DNA of 64,000 nt from Cladocopium goreaui (Eukaryota > Sar > Dinophyceae > Suessiales > Symbiodiniaceae), in contig CAMXCT020003149.1 of NCBI GenBank assembly GCA_947184155.2, forward strand, positions 1 to 64,000. The letters run 5' to 3'. Shown one piece after another: positions 1-10,370 of this stretch (positions are counted from its first letter, which is position 1; each line of letters opens with the position of its first letter). Below the pieces are notes generated by a model. The model was not told where the DNA came from, ran no database searches, and worked only from the letters and a program-made list of their open reading frames with translations. The position numbers and the translations under genes were made by a program.

Positions 1-111
1 TAATTGACCGTCCCACACCTGCCACGCAAAACGGACTTGAAAATGTGATCCGCGGGTGACCGAAATGGATGTTTTGTAAAGCTTTCAAGAAGCATAAACT
101 TTGTTCCTCCT
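1..111. repeat. Direct repeat, copy 1
   Basis: Near-identical to positions 420-534 (for example the shared string CCACACCTGCCACNCAAAAC and the shared end CTTTGTTCCTCCTGAAG). The two copies bracket a coding-like stretch at 128-319. The window edge truncates the left side of this copy. Confidence 0.8.
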
Positions 112-127
112 GAAGGGTACAAAAAGC

Positions 128-319
128 TTATTTAGTGGGAATTGCCACGTCATTTGCTGACTTCTGCACCTGCTTCAGCTTGGACATTACTCCACATAAC
201 ATGTCTGTCTCCATCCTCTTTGTCTGCACTGCTACACATGTGCCGTGACGCACTGGTAGGACAAAAGTTGCGCTTGTTGAGCTTCCCACAGTGAACATGG
301 TTTGTTTCTTCTTCTGCAC
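128..319 (-). CDS. Exon-like open frame, unrecognised
   Basis: An open minus-strand frame of about 63 codons, GC-richer than its surroundings. It reads as ordinary protein with no low complexity (motifs TFVLPVRHGTCVAVQ-like in the middle and LKQVQKSANDVAIPTK at the end). It lies between the two copies of a 110-bp direct repeat, so it may have been duplicated or inserted as a unit. I do not recognise a family. The ATG may not be a true start, because exons in this window usually begin at a splice acceptor. Confidence 0.3.
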   Translation of the reverse strand: MQKKKQTMFTVGSSTSATFVLPVRHGTCVAVQTKRMETDMLCGVMSKLKQVQKSANDVAIPTK

Positions 320-419
320 ACCCTTTCCCCGTAGAATCCTAGCATGGAGCTTTGTCGTACCCCGGTCGCATTCCCACCCTCCAAAAGCTTTAAAATCTTA
401 TATATTTAAAAGAGGGTGA

Positions 420-534
420 TAATTGATCGTCCCACACCTGCCACACAAAACGGACTTGAAAATGTGATCCGCGGTTGACCGAAATGGATGTTTTGTAAAG
501 CTTTCAAGAAGCATAAACTTTGTTCCTCCTGAAG
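420..534. repeat. Direct repeat, copy 2
   Basis: Second copy of the sequence at 1-111, about 420 bp away in the same orientation, with a few substitutions (for example GCGGGTGACC against GCGGTTGACC). Confidence 0.8.
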
Positions 535-844
535 TATATACACACTGTGTGTAGACATGTATATCTATACGCATTTGCACACAACACTAGTAATTACTCG
601 GCATGCCAGCGGCGGAAGCTTCACGATAGTCGAAGACATTCGGAAAAGAGGGGACTGGTCGGTTTGTGACCCCTACACAAAAACGTGGTTTCCAGCAATT
701 TCTCATGTGTTCAAATTGGTGATCAACAAATATCTATGTAATTCAAAAGAGCATTCATAAATGGATATTGTCACTTGTTTGTGTTCCTCTTCAAACACTT
801 TCCAAAAGGACTGCACACTTTTTTGTTGAGAAAGCTTTTTCATG

Positions 845-1010
845 CAAAAACATGATTAATATCTATATATATATATATATCATAGAATTGTATATATATA
901 TACAAAATTACAATATATATATATATATTAATATATACAGATTATATATTGCTATATATATATTGTATTTTTTTATGTATATATATAATTATATATATAT
1001 AAATGTAACT
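845..1010. repeat. TA-rich low-complexity tract
   Basis: Runs of (TA)n broken by short interruptions. Similar tracts recur throughout the AT-rich parts of the window. No gene is visible. Confidence 0.85.
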
Positions 1011-1794
1011 ATTTATGTTTGTCGAGTAAATATTATACGTATAGTAACCCGAAACAAAAATAGGACAGTTGTTGACCACTATTTTAGTAGGATTTAACTT
1101 CTCTGTCTTTTTGGGTGTTGCCAGAAAGTGCCAAATAACATGAGTAGATTACATTGCTTCGACTATCTTCCCTTGCCGTTGACGCATGGTCCAGCTTGCT
1201 ATGCCAAAAACATCCCAAAACACCGCTTGATCGGCTCTATGGACGGAAAAAGAAGACACAGCCATATATAAAACTCCGCTTGATCTACATTGACAAACAT
1301 AGTTCCCAAGGAATGATATTTCTTGGGATTCGCACGTAGCAGACCAGGCCCATCACCGTGGAATTTGTGACCTGGGCTGAGATGCCGATGGCTGTATAAA
1401 TGGCTTACACTGGAAGGTCAGACAGGAACATGCCGAAGCTCGTGGGAGGATTTTTATTTGTTGTATTTCTATCCAAATCAAGCAATATGTACTAAAGACT
1501 AAAGATTCCAAGTTCAATGCGTTCAAAGCTGGGAAGTAGAAACCAAATTCATTTAAAGATTCAAGGCATTTCCCAAAATATCCCAAACATCTAGACCATG
1601 ATGCCAATCTTCGGGCTCTGTCAACCTTTGGCAATTCCCAAGCGCCCGCACCGTGGTGCTCAAGGCCTACAGGGGCGGTGAAGATCTCTCAATGACCAAA
1701 TCCCATGGTGCTGAAACCCACTTCACATCAATTCACACATCACAAATCGCCGGAAAATCTCAACATTTGGGTGATTTTCTGATCAAGGACCCAG

Positions 1795-1994
1795 CTTCCA
1801 GCTGGCTATCTTGGTTGGGAAAACTATCCACTGGGTATCCCCAGGCCTTCTGCAGGATGAGGGTACGGCCAGCATCGGAGACAACGTAGACGATCATCAA
1901 GGCCTTCAGGGCTGGTCCCATTCTATCCTGCTTCGCTAGCGCGGTCTTACTGTAAACCATTGGGAGAACGTCGCCACGGCGCTGGGCAGCCCCG
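1795..1994 (-). CDS. Exon-like region, possible PPR remnant
   Basis: A GC-richer island. On the minus strand an acceptor-like CACCCAAG at about 1995 is followed by a frame reading LPSAVATFSQWFT, which ends at a canonical donor (ACA followed by GTAAGA) at about 1950; this resembles the W-containing half of a PPR repeat. A second frame is open across 1,780-1,950 (ALKALMIVYVVSDAG) and also looks coding. I cannot decide between one exon and two short ones. Confidence 0.35.
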
Positions 1995-2440
1995 CTTGGG
2001 TGATACAAAGGGTCATCAAGCTGCTAGCATCCAAGCTACAGCAATTCTCCTGGTGAGAATGGCACAGCTGTGTCATTGGACATGGAAAAACACTCCATAG
2101 CCTGGAGCCACTGACACCTGCTGAGTACCCCTCAGAGCTATTCTACCAATGAGACAGGCTTTATCAGGTTTTGCCAGTGAAGATTTATATCCAACCAACA
2201 GTCACACACACACACGTCTGTGGACTCTCAGTCTCCCCGCCTGTTTGATATTTGATATCCAAGTCACACAGAGTCCCAGTGAACGTCAACAACTCTTGCA
2301 CATCATCTGTGCAGCCAGTCCTCTTCACCTTTGATTTCTTTCAACGCCCTGGTTCTTGGATAGGGACTCCAGTTAACACTGGGATGATTGGTTTGCAAAC
2401 CCATGCAACTCTCTCTCTCTCTATATATATATGTATACAC

Positions 2441-2545
2441 ACCCTCTGGTTATTTAATATAGCTATGGAAAATGACCCTTTTATAGATGACGTACCCATT
2501 AAAAGTGATGATTTTCCATGGCTATGTTAAATAACCAAAGGGTAT
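2441..2545. mobile_element. Family B inverted-repeat element (B0)
   Basis: Starts ACCCTCTGGTTATTTAATAT and ends with the inverted copy ATATTAAATAACCAAAGGGT in diverged form. The interior carries the family motif GGAAAAT...ATTTTCC. Confidence 0.7.
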
Positions 2546-3330
2546 ATGACGGTATGTATATATATATATATATAATATGCACACAAATATCCGCCAAACA
2601 TCTAGATAGCCATCCTATCTAGGAATCCCCGGAAGGTTGTCTGTACGGTATAGGTAGAAAAACATATTCAGAAGTGCATGTAGAGATGTCATTTTATATA
2701 TGTATATGTTTACATGTAAACATATGATGTGAATACAACCCCAAAACCCTATCACCTGCTCATTTCATTCTGCTACTTACAATGTTCCCTGCGCAATTTT
2801 GAGGGATTTGGGTGAATTTAATACAGCACTTACATGAGGAAAACCGTAATCCAAAAATCGCCCTAAAATAGCTGTTTCTGTCGGGAAAGACTGACTATCA
2901 CTGACTAATGGTTTTGAGCTTCGATGCCGTGATTCTTTGGACATACTCATATTCCAGAAGCATCTGGATGAAATATATTGAAATATTATATAGAATGAAC
3001 ACTGTCAACAACAAATGAAACATCCCTCAAAATAATCGTCAATTATAATGGGGACTCCTAGTTCATAGATTATGATACATAGCGATATACAAAGGGCGGT
3101 ACAAACCCAAATCATCATCAACCAACTGGGGTTGTTGAAACTGCTCAAGTATATCGTGTTGCATCCTCGTATAGCACCAGTCTGGCGTATATGTTCATGT
3201 GTATTTCTATGACTTCACATGTGTGTATACATATATATATATATCACATATATATATATATACATATACACACTCAGTGTCTAGATCCATGCCAATATTA
3301 CAGCTGCATATTCACAGGAATATACGAAAA
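2546..3330. other. AT-rich DNA, no gene seen
   Basis: Contains TA microsatellites at 2,555-2,575, 2,697-2,725 and 3,232-3,270. No exon-like island or complete element was found. Confidence 0.5.
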
Positions 3331-3331
3331 C

Positions 3332-3409
3332 CGTCCGTGTTGGCGCCTCTCTTCTCTCTTGCTCCTTCTCCGCCTGGGTGTCCGGCCAGGCTCAAGTGGT
3401 CAATTTCAT
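3332..3409 (-). CDS. Exon whose acceptor is the end of a family A element
   Basis: On the minus strand the AG at the end of element A1 (CACCAACCAG) is followed at once by an open frame reading EIDHLSLAGHPGGEGAREKR. The frame runs to a candidate GT donor at about 3331. The composition is GC-rich against AT-rich surroundings. The plus-strand reading is also open, so the strand rests on the splice-site fit. Family unknown; it could be a linker of the PPR gene. Confidence 0.4.
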
Positions 3410-3512
3410 CTGGTTGGTGGTTTGAACCCCTCTGAAAATATGAAAGCCAGCTGGGAATCTTATCCCCAATATATGGAAAAATAAAAAAAATGTTTGAAAC
3501 CACCATTTTCAG
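3410..3512. mobile_element. Family A inverted-repeat element (A1)
   Basis: Left end CTGGTTGGTGGTTTGAACCC, central TGGGAAT...CCCAATATATGG, right end degenerate (GAAACCACCATTTTCAG). Its left end abuts the exon at 3332-3409. Confidence 0.75.
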
Positions 3513-3603
3513 TCATGATATATGACTGGACTATGTCTGAAAGAAATTATAGTAATACTGATTCAGTAATGATAGAATGATAAGGACAAATCATATAATA
3601 TAC

Positions 3604-3652
3604 CATGATGATGATCATGATGATGATGGTGATGATGATGATGATGATGTCT
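3604..3652. repeat. (GAT)n microsatellite
   Basis: Tandem GATGAT with a few interruptions. Confidence 0.9.
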
Positions 3653-3700
3653 ATTCTTATCAATATTTTAATAACATACCTCTATTCATATCAATCTTTT

Positions 3701-3800
3701 CTGGTTGGTGGTTTTAACCATCTTGAAAAATATGAAAGTCAATGGGAAGGGTTATCCCATATATTATGGAAAATAAAAAATGTTCCAAACCACCAACCAG
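3701..3800. mobile_element. Family A element (A2)
   Basis: CTGGTTGGTGGTTTTAACC at the left and AAACCACCAACCAG at the right. The subfamily carries AATGGGAAGGGTTATCCCAT in the centre. Confidence 0.85.
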
Positions 3801-3851
3801 TTTTAATAGCATACCCTCCAATATTTAAGAGTTTGCTATGGAAGCCACGAC

Positions 3852-3939
3852 CCGTCTGGGGAGCCCTGACGCCGAGCCCGGCTTGGGTGTATTGGGATCT
3901 GCCTGCGGCCGCAGAGAGCATCACACGGCTTGTGATCCC
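3852..3939 (-). CDS. PPR-like exon
   Basis: Minus-strand frame SRVMLSAAAGRSQYTQAGL fits the helix A/turn part of a dinoflagellate PPR repeat (compare SASISAAGATGGHWTQAW at 35.6 kb). The acceptor AGATCTAG lies just before it, and a GT donor candidate (GG followed by GTCGTG) closes it. PPR proteins bind RNA in organelles; the array here would be one fragment. The opposite strand is also open (about 33 codons), so the call is moderate. Confidence 0.4.
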
Positions 3940-4028
3940 TAGATCTACTGGTTGATATGGGGAATATGTGGGAATATCCATAGAATATGGGGATTATATA
4001 TATATATATTTATATGTATATACTGAAC

Positions 4029-4139
4029 CTGGTTGGTGGTATACCTACCCCTCTGAAAAATGATGGAGTGAGTAACAGTTGGGATCATGAAATTCCCAAT
4101 ATATGGAAAGTCATAAAAGCCGTGTTTCAAACCACAACC
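4029..4139. mobile_element. Family A element (A3)
   Basis: CTGGTTGGTGGTATACCTAC at the left, ATTCCCAATATATGG in the middle and a degraded right end ACCACAACCC. Close in sequence to A4. Confidence 0.75.
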
Positions 4140-4686
4140 CTTAATGATTTTGATATATTTTGATCATATTCACTGACTTCACTGACTAGCAAACCATATC
4201 TTGTTAGTTTTTGGTTGACCAAGGTGGACTTATACATATACATATATATATATACACATTATACTAGCACTAACAGGACCTAAAAAGCCAAACAACCAAC
4301 AAATGACAGGCAACTTACCCAGCAATTGCTTTTATTTGCTTCGAGCCCCTTGGATGATGGCACTGGACATGGCATGCCTTCTGGCGTGTGGTTGAACCAC
4401 ACCCTAGAAGACACGTAATATATATATATATTATATCATATATCTAGCAGGTAGATTAGGTAGGATCATCCCAAATTTCGATGTTATAATATACACACAT
4501 ATCTATGGAATGAAAACAGTGAACATCGAAAACCAGCAGCCACTAGCAACAATAAGAGTTTCAGAATGTTCATATTCACCAGCAAATAAACACATGATAT
4601 CAAACAAGAAAAGTGAACTTAACATAATAGTAAATAACAAGAACATATATATATATATTGTATATAATAACAATACTAATTCATTA

Positions 4687-4798
4687 TACCCTCTGGTAAA
4701 CTAACATAACTATAGAAAATCACCATGCTATTAATGGGAAAATCCACTATTTCTATGGCCATGGCTTCAATAGCTATGTTAGTCATAACCAGAGGGTA
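4687..4798. mobile_element. Family B element (B1)
   Basis: TACCCTCTGGTAAACTAACA at the left, inverted TTAGTCATAACCAGAGGGTA at the right. Confidence 0.85.
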
Positions 4799-4799
4799 A

Positions 4800-4997
4800 T
4801 AGGTGGTGATCATCAACATCAACCACAACATCAACCCCATCATCCAATCGTCTCCGTCTCCGTCTTCGCGGTCTCTCTGCGCCTCGGCCTTTGCGAGCGA
4901 AGTCAGCTGCAGACTTGGATTCGCCTGCGGATTAACTTGGGCCAGTGGCCATCCCCAATGGTTACAGCCGATGTTTTTTGCTTCCCCTAAACCATGG
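4800..4997 (-). CDS. Exon-like island between two family B elements
   Basis: Host sequence lying exactly between B1 and B2. The minus frame is open throughout and includes LAQVNPQANPSLQLTSLAKA and an acidic tail. Other frames are partly open. The minus acceptor could be the AACCAG or the GTTTAG at the B2 side. No family recognised. Confidence 0.3.
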
Positions 4998-5114
4998 TAC
5001 CCTCTGGTTATGACTAACATAGCTATTGAAAATGGCCATTTATAGATTTTATAGTGGATTTTCCCATGAAAAGCATGGTGGTTTTCTATAGTTATGTTAG
5101 TTTACCAGAGGGTA
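4998..5114. mobile_element. Family B element (B2)
   Basis: TACCCTCTGGTTATGACTAA at the left and TTAGTTTACCAGAGGGTA at the right. Confidence 0.85.
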
Positions 5115-5456
5115 TCTGGGCTGTTTAATATGAAATATATAATGAGGGAAGGGATTCCTCTGGAAAACGATGTTCCAAAACTTTTTTTTTGTTTCAGCAA
5201 TAATGGGATATTGATATCGAATGGGGGGGTAATGGGATATAAAGCCAACAAGAACGATGATGTGGTTGGGAAACTCCGAGTCGTTCCGAAGTGCTCACCA
5301 CGTTGAAACAGACCCAGCGGTTTTCTCGCTGCCTCGTTTCCAGCGAACAAAAACAGGACGAGGGTTTTTCACCAAAGAAAAAAAACATATTCCTGGCGTT
5401 TCCCTGGTGCAATTTGAACACTGAGACAAAGATATTAACATATATTAACCATTTAT

Positions 5457-5570
5457 CTGGTTGGTGGTTGACCTACCCCTCTGAAAAATGATGGAGTGAG
5501 TAACAGTTGGGATGATGACATTCCCAATATATGGAAAGTCATAAAAGCCATGTTCCAAACCACCAACGGT
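5457..5570. mobile_element. Family A element (A4)
   Basis: Left end CTGGTTGGTGGTTGACC, right end CAAACCACCAACGG. The right end supplies the donor of the exon at 5568-5645. Confidence 0.8.
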
Positions 5571-5645
5571 GTTTGGTATGGATTTGGATGGCAGGGGCTG
5601 TCCAATGCAGCTGCTGTTCCCACTTTCCACTCGACTCAAACAGGT
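5568..5645 (-). CDS. PPR-like exon with element-derived donor
   Basis: Minus-strand acceptor GCATTTCAG, then frame LFESSGKWEQQLHWTAPAIQ, which matches the GxW...L segment typical of dinoflagellate PPR repeats. It ends ACACC and continues GTTGGTGG, the terminus of family A element A4. The length, 78 nt, is normal for this window. Expected to be part of a multi-exon PPR gene; partner exons are far away. Confidence 0.5.
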
Positions 5646-5979
5646 CTGAAATGCGCACAGCGCAACCTACTCTTTCCCAACCTACTCTTTCCCGACTTTG
5701 CAACAAAGAAACACAGTGTCATGGGTTAGGCCTAGTCAATGGACAATATGTAGTTGCTTCGGATACATCATATTTTCCAAAACAAAACAATGAGATATTC
5801 ATTCAATTGAGTGGCTTCCATTCTTTGTTTCTGCTTGGATCACTGCACACCCGAGCATTGATAACATGGTGGAAACATGGTGAAACCAACGAGCCGTATT
5901 CGAACGGTAAACCTTTCCACTAGTCACTAGTAGCATTTATCTGGGTATGGGTGAATACCTATAGATACATTTTTAGTGG

Positions 5980-6022
5980 GATGAACATCCATTTACCAGC
6001 TATTTTGGGGTTCACTAGGTAC
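5980..6022. repeat. Short dispersed repeat (GGGATGAACATCCATTTACC type)
   Basis: About 43 bp shared with 28,693-28,735 and, on the other strand, 35,225-35,270. In one frame it encodes IHLPAILGFT-like peptides. Confidence 0.6.
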
Positions 6023-6189
6023 CAGGGTTTTGACCCATCCCCATCTCACTTGTTGGGGTTTGATTACCAGGCTGAAGCACTAATCTATACGAAACATCCG
6101 TTGTTAGGTTGTTTGATTTTCCCCCTTTTTCTTTCCCCCAGGTCAGATAAAAGGTACCAATATGTACACATGGATCCAATTCTCCTCAG

Positions 6190-6340
6190 CATGATCCGGT
6201 CACACCTTCGCCCCGTGGAATCGCACCTTTTCTTTAACTTCACGCCCCACCGTGGTGGCACACCACGCGCGAAAAACGCCGACGTGTCACCCGGCAGAGA
6301 TGCTAAACAAGGACTGGACAGGGGTCCAGAAACATTAGGG
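6190..6340 (-). CDS. Exon-like island, unrecognised
   Basis: GC-rich island with open frames on both strands. The minus frame reads SGPLSSPCLASLPGDTSAFF followed by a basic stretch. Neither strand gives a recognisable domain. Confidence 0.25.
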
Positions 6341-6360
6341 TTTCCTGATAACCAGTATCT

Positions 6361-6476
6361 TACCCTCTGGTAATTTGTTACATAGCTATTGAACATGGCC
6401 ATAGAAATTGTAGTTTTTCCCATGAAAAATGGTGGATCTTTCCATCGTTTTTTGTAAACGTTTACCAGGCCGGGTA
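6361..6476. mobile_element. Family B element, degenerate (B3)
   Basis: Intact left end TACCCTCTGGTAATTTGTTA; the right end is diverged (GTTTACCAGGCCGGGTAA). Confidence 0.6.
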
Positions 6477-6559
6477 ATCCTATTTTCATGATTACATGAT
6501 CAGCCTCAGTACAGAAGCCAAAAACGACACTTTGTTTAATGTTGCTATGGATCACAAAG

Positions 6560-6790
6560 CCTGGTACCTTGATCAAAGACCTGAGATATCTTGAAGATTT
6601 GAAGTGCATATGCATTCCCCAACGGTAGAATGGTATAGGTCTGAGCTTTTGAGCTGATTCTTGGGCTTCTCCCAGTCATATCTGGTTGTATCTCTGGCCA
6701 TTCACAACATATCGCATGGATTCTATATCCACTGTATATTATGGTCTGAAAATAGGCTATCCCAGTGCCTATAAAATCCTTTCGCAACAT
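6560..6790 (-). CDS. Open frame, possibly coding, unrecognised
   Basis: An 81-codon minus-strand frame with mixed, non-repetitive composition (motif CCEWPEIQPDMTGRSPRI). It is AT-richer than the exon islands. No homology recognised; it may be a decayed transposon frame. Confidence 0.2.
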
Positions 6791-6799
6791 GGCCTAAAA

Positions 6800-7780
6800 T
6801 GGGGAATAAATCACGTCAGTGGTGGTTGAATCCCACTTTGCTGATAAAGAATTCTGCTTCAGAATCGCTTAAGAACCCGTTCCCCTTAAATGGTCGGTTT
6901 ATGGCATGGGCTTTCCCACATTGGGATGGAAACGAAACACCTCGAAACCTTGCAGCCTCAACAGCGTAGCTCCCCAAGTCCAGACGACTCACCCAGGGAG
7001 GTCCCAGGTTGTGAAACTTCCATATCTCCGTGACAGATCAATGCCAACAACAACAACCACAACCACAACATCTGAGGAATGATTATATATATGGTTAATG
7101 ATGGTTAATGATGATTAATGATGATTAATGATGATCATTATGTTTCTGAGGATATATGAAGTACATTGAAGTACTACGTGGGACAAAGAAATTTCAGGTC
7201 ATCTTGATGTTGTTAGGATCACAAAGCTATCTTTGCCAGCTGTGGCCTTTAGTCCAGGTTGAAACGGCTGACAGCGACAGAGTAAACACCAATAAAATTC
7301 TATGAGTCGCGTACACATGGCTGGAAATCGACAAAATTTGCATGGGATATAGCAGGTAACCCGGGTAGCAGGTGCACATTGAGTGAATTGGTGGATATCT
7401 TCAGAGTGTTCTATGTATGACATCATGCACGGTCTCTAATTATCTATTTATTGCCAAGTGTGGGTACATCTTCCTTGGAGCCTCATACCATCTCATACCA
7501 CTGTGCCTATTCAAACTCAAACTAATGAGGCACAAAACCAATGAGTTCTTTTGTCCGAAACACACTGGAGATCTGTCACATCTGAGTTTTGGTCCAAACC
7601 CACCGTTTCTGCAAGTCTTCATACCTGGAACATCAGTAACTCTAACCAAAGGCATTGGGGGGCTGACAAAATCTTACAAAAAAACGTCCAAGAGCCCATT
7701 TCTTCTTGATCAGTTTGCTTGATTTTGGTGGCCCAAATCCACCAATTTTGTCATGGCTCATCCCCCTTTTTTTCTGTGTG
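6800..7780. other. Intergenic or intronic DNA, no confident gene
   Basis: Contains a short tandem TGATTAATGATGGTTAATGA run at 7,085-7,140. Open frames occur on both strands at 7,199-7,722 with no recognisable motif. Confidence 0.4.
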
Positions 7781-7794
7781 GGCTCATCTATCGG

Positions 7795-7930
7795 TGCCGG
7801 AGTGCTTCATTTCAGTGACCACTGCTCATCTAAAGCGATACTCACGGAGCCGTGTGTTACGGCCACGGGAGAAGAATCGAGAGTATGGCTGAGCTCATCT
7901 GTCTTCAACGACCATTTACTCGTCCTGGAC
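7795..7930 (-). CDS. Possible exon, unrecognised
   Basis: GC-richer stretch with a minus-strand frame reading SKWSLKTDELSHTLDSSPVA and onward. The plus frame is also open. The octamer GCTCATCT recurs three times inside. Confidence 0.25.
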
Positions 7931-8094
7931 AACCTTTTATGGGTGTACTACCAAAAGTGTATGTACATATTGCATCATGAGGAACACACATATTAATTAC
8001 GTATAATATCATATATATATACATGTACACACACACATGTTACATGTGCGATAGACTAATGCATCTCATAGTGTCAGTATACATCTATGGAGGT

Positions 8095-8192
8095 GTCCTA
8101 AATGGGGATAGCCCCAACACATCCAAAATTAGACCGTTTTAAGAATCGAAACCCATGGTTTTGGGAATCCACCATTTGAAGAAACCTCCATA
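8095..8192. mobile_element. Family F inverted-repeat element (F1)
   Basis: TATGGAGGTGTCCTAAATGG at the left and GAAACCTCCATA at the right. Related copies are at 29,953, 42,271 and 58,033. Confidence 0.6.
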
Positions 8193-8193
8193 A

Positions 8194-8310
8194 TATATAT
8201 ATATATACCGGTATATATATATATATTATATATATATATATATATTATCTATATATATATATTGTATATACACTATATATATATAATATATATATATATA
8301 GATAGCGATG
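8194..8310. repeat. (TA)n tract before the satellite
   Basis: About 115 bp of almost pure TATATA immediately left of the GC-rich array. Confidence 0.9.
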
Positions 8311-8329
8311 TATATTGTGTATATCCGCC

Positions 8330-9400
8330 GACCCCGGCCTTCGCCAAGGCCGGGGCGGCGCCTGGGACCACCGCAGGCGTGGAACTTTTCCGCGCGGGCT
8401 TTAAGTGTGCGCGGCAGCTTCCACCAAGCCTGGCCGTCAGCCTTTGCTGCTCCAGGGTTGCAGCCTGGCCCTTTGCCTGCACATCCCTCGCGGCAGCTTC
8501 CACCAAGCTCCTGGCCGTCAGCGTTCCAGCATTGCAGCCTGCCCTTTGCCTGCACATAGCCCTCTCTTGTTAGGGCATTCGAGCCTACCGTTTGCCAGGC
8601 TTCAAACCCATAAAATGCCTCAAACCCTCCTTTGCCTGCACATAGCCCTCTCTCGTTAGGGCATTCGAGCCTGCCGTTTGCCAGCCTTCAAACCCTTAAA
8701 ACCCCTCAAACCCTCCGCGGCAGCTTCCACCAAGGCCTCTGGCCGTCAGCCTTTGCTGTTCCAGGGTTGCAGCCTGCCCTTTGCCTGCACATCCCTCGCG
8801 GCAGCTTCTACCAAGCTCCTGGCCGTCAGCGTTCCAGCATTGCAGCCTGCCCTTTGCCTGCACTTAGCCCTCTCTTGTTCGGCATTCGAGCCTGCCGTTT
8901 GCCAGCTTCTACCAAGCTCCTGGCCGTCAGCGTTCCAGCATTGCAGCCTGCCCTTTGCCTGCACATAGCCCTCTCTTGTTAGGGCATTCGAGCCTGCCGT
9001 TTGCCAGGCTTCAAACGCTTAAAACCCTTAGAACCCTCCTTTGCCTGCACATAGCCCTCTCTCGTTAGGGCATTCGAGCCTGCCGTTTGCCAGGCTTCAA
9101 ACGCTTCAAACCCTTAAAACCCTCCTTTGCCTGCACATAGCCCTCTCTCGTTAGGGCATTCGAGCCTGCCGTTTACCGGCTTCAAACCCATAAAATGCTT
9201 CAAACCCTCCTTTGCCTGCACATAGCCCTCTCTCGTTAGGGCATTCGAGGCAGCTGCCACCACGCCCTCTGGCCGGCAGCCTTTGCTGTTCCAGGGTTGC
9301 ATGCTGCCCTTTGCCTGCACATCCCTCGCGGCAGCTGCCACCAAGCCCTCTGGCCGTCAGCGTTCCAGCATTGCAGCCTGCCCTTTGCCTGCACTGAGCC
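8330..9400. repeat. Composite satellite, block A
   Basis: Tandem mixture of GCGGCAGCTTCCACCAAGCT, GTTCCAGCATTGCAGCCTGC and CATTCGAGCCTGCCGTTTGC modules plus degenerate AAACCCT-rich linkers. The core CATTCGAGCCTGCCG recurs at about 8573, 8660, 8884, 8986, 9069, 9158 and 9241. Open frames exist on both strands but change between units, so they are not called as genes. Confidence 0.85.
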
Positions 9401-10370
9401 CAACACGCGCCACTGCCGCACGCAAAAGCCACCACAAGGCCACAGCAATGGCTCAAGGGCACCCCACGGCCGCAGCAATGGCTTCTTATACGCGTTCAAG
9501 GCTGCCGTTTGCCAGGCCTCAAACCCTCCAAAACCCTCCAAACCCTCCAAACCCTCCAAACCCTCCAAAAGTCCGGCCAGCTCCGCAAGGAAAAGGTACC
9601 CCAACAAGCCCAACACGCGCCACTCCCGCACGCAAAAGCCACCACAAGGCCACAGCAATGGCTCAAGAGCACCACACGGCCGCAGCAATGGCTTCTTTCT
9701 CTCGCACGCAAAAGTCACCACAAGGCCACAGCAATGGCTCAAGAGCACCCCACGGCCGCAGCAATGGCTTCTTATAGGCGTTCAAGGCTGCCGTTTGCCA
9801 GGCCTCAAACCCTCCATACCCTCCAAAACCCTCCAAACCCTCCAAAAGTCCGGCCAGCTCCGCAGGGAAAAGGTCCCCCAACAAGCCCAACACGCGCCCC
9901 TCCCGCACGCAAAAGCCACCACAAGGCCACAGCAATGGCTCAAGGGCACCCCACGGACGCAGCAATGGCTTCTTATACGCGTTCAAGGCTGCCGTTTGCC
10001 AGGCCTCAAACCCTCCAAACCCTCCAAAACCCTCCAAACCCTCCAAAAGTCCGGCCAGCTCCGCAGGGAAAAGGTACCCCAACAAGCCCAACACGCGCCA
10101 CTCCCGTACGCAAAAGCCACCACAAGGCCACAGCAATGGCTCAAGAGCACCACACGGCCGCAGCAATGGCTTCTTTTATAGGCGTTCAACGCTGCCGTTT
10201 GCCAGGCCTCAAACCCTCCAAACCTTCCGCCCAACATGCGCCACTCTCGCACGCAAAAGTCACCACAAGGCCACAGCAATGGCTCAAGAGCACCCCACGG
10301 CCGCAGCAATTGCTTCTTATAGGCGTGCTGCCGTTTGCCAGGCCTCAAACCCTCCAAACCCTCCCCTGCA
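9400..10370. repeat. Composite satellite, block B (about 200-bp unit)
   Basis: Units contain GCACGCAAAAGCCACCACAA, GCAATGGCTCAAGAGCACC, the core GTTCAAGGCTGCCGTTTGCC and (CCTCCAAA)n. Core positions near 9494, 9780, 9981 and 10184 give spacings of 286, 201 and 203 bp. Frames of about 300 codons run through the block on the plus strand, but all are repeat-driven. Confidence 0.85.

Noticed and set aside
6085-6615. 176-codon minus frame as a single gene
   Set aside because: It runs through the family B3 element and unrelated flanks; only the GC-rich 6,190-6,340 part is coding-like.
8690-9130. AAACCCT-rich stretches as interstitial telomere repeats
   Set aside because: The motifs are irregular (AAACCCTTAAAACCCC, AAACCCTCC) and belong to the satellite unit; no perfect CCCTAAA array.
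9440-10300. Resemblance of GGCTCAAG in block B to the 3' end of the dinoflagellate spliced leader
   Set aside because: Only the last nine bases (TGGCTCAAG) agree; the rest of the leader is absent and the match sits in a repeat.
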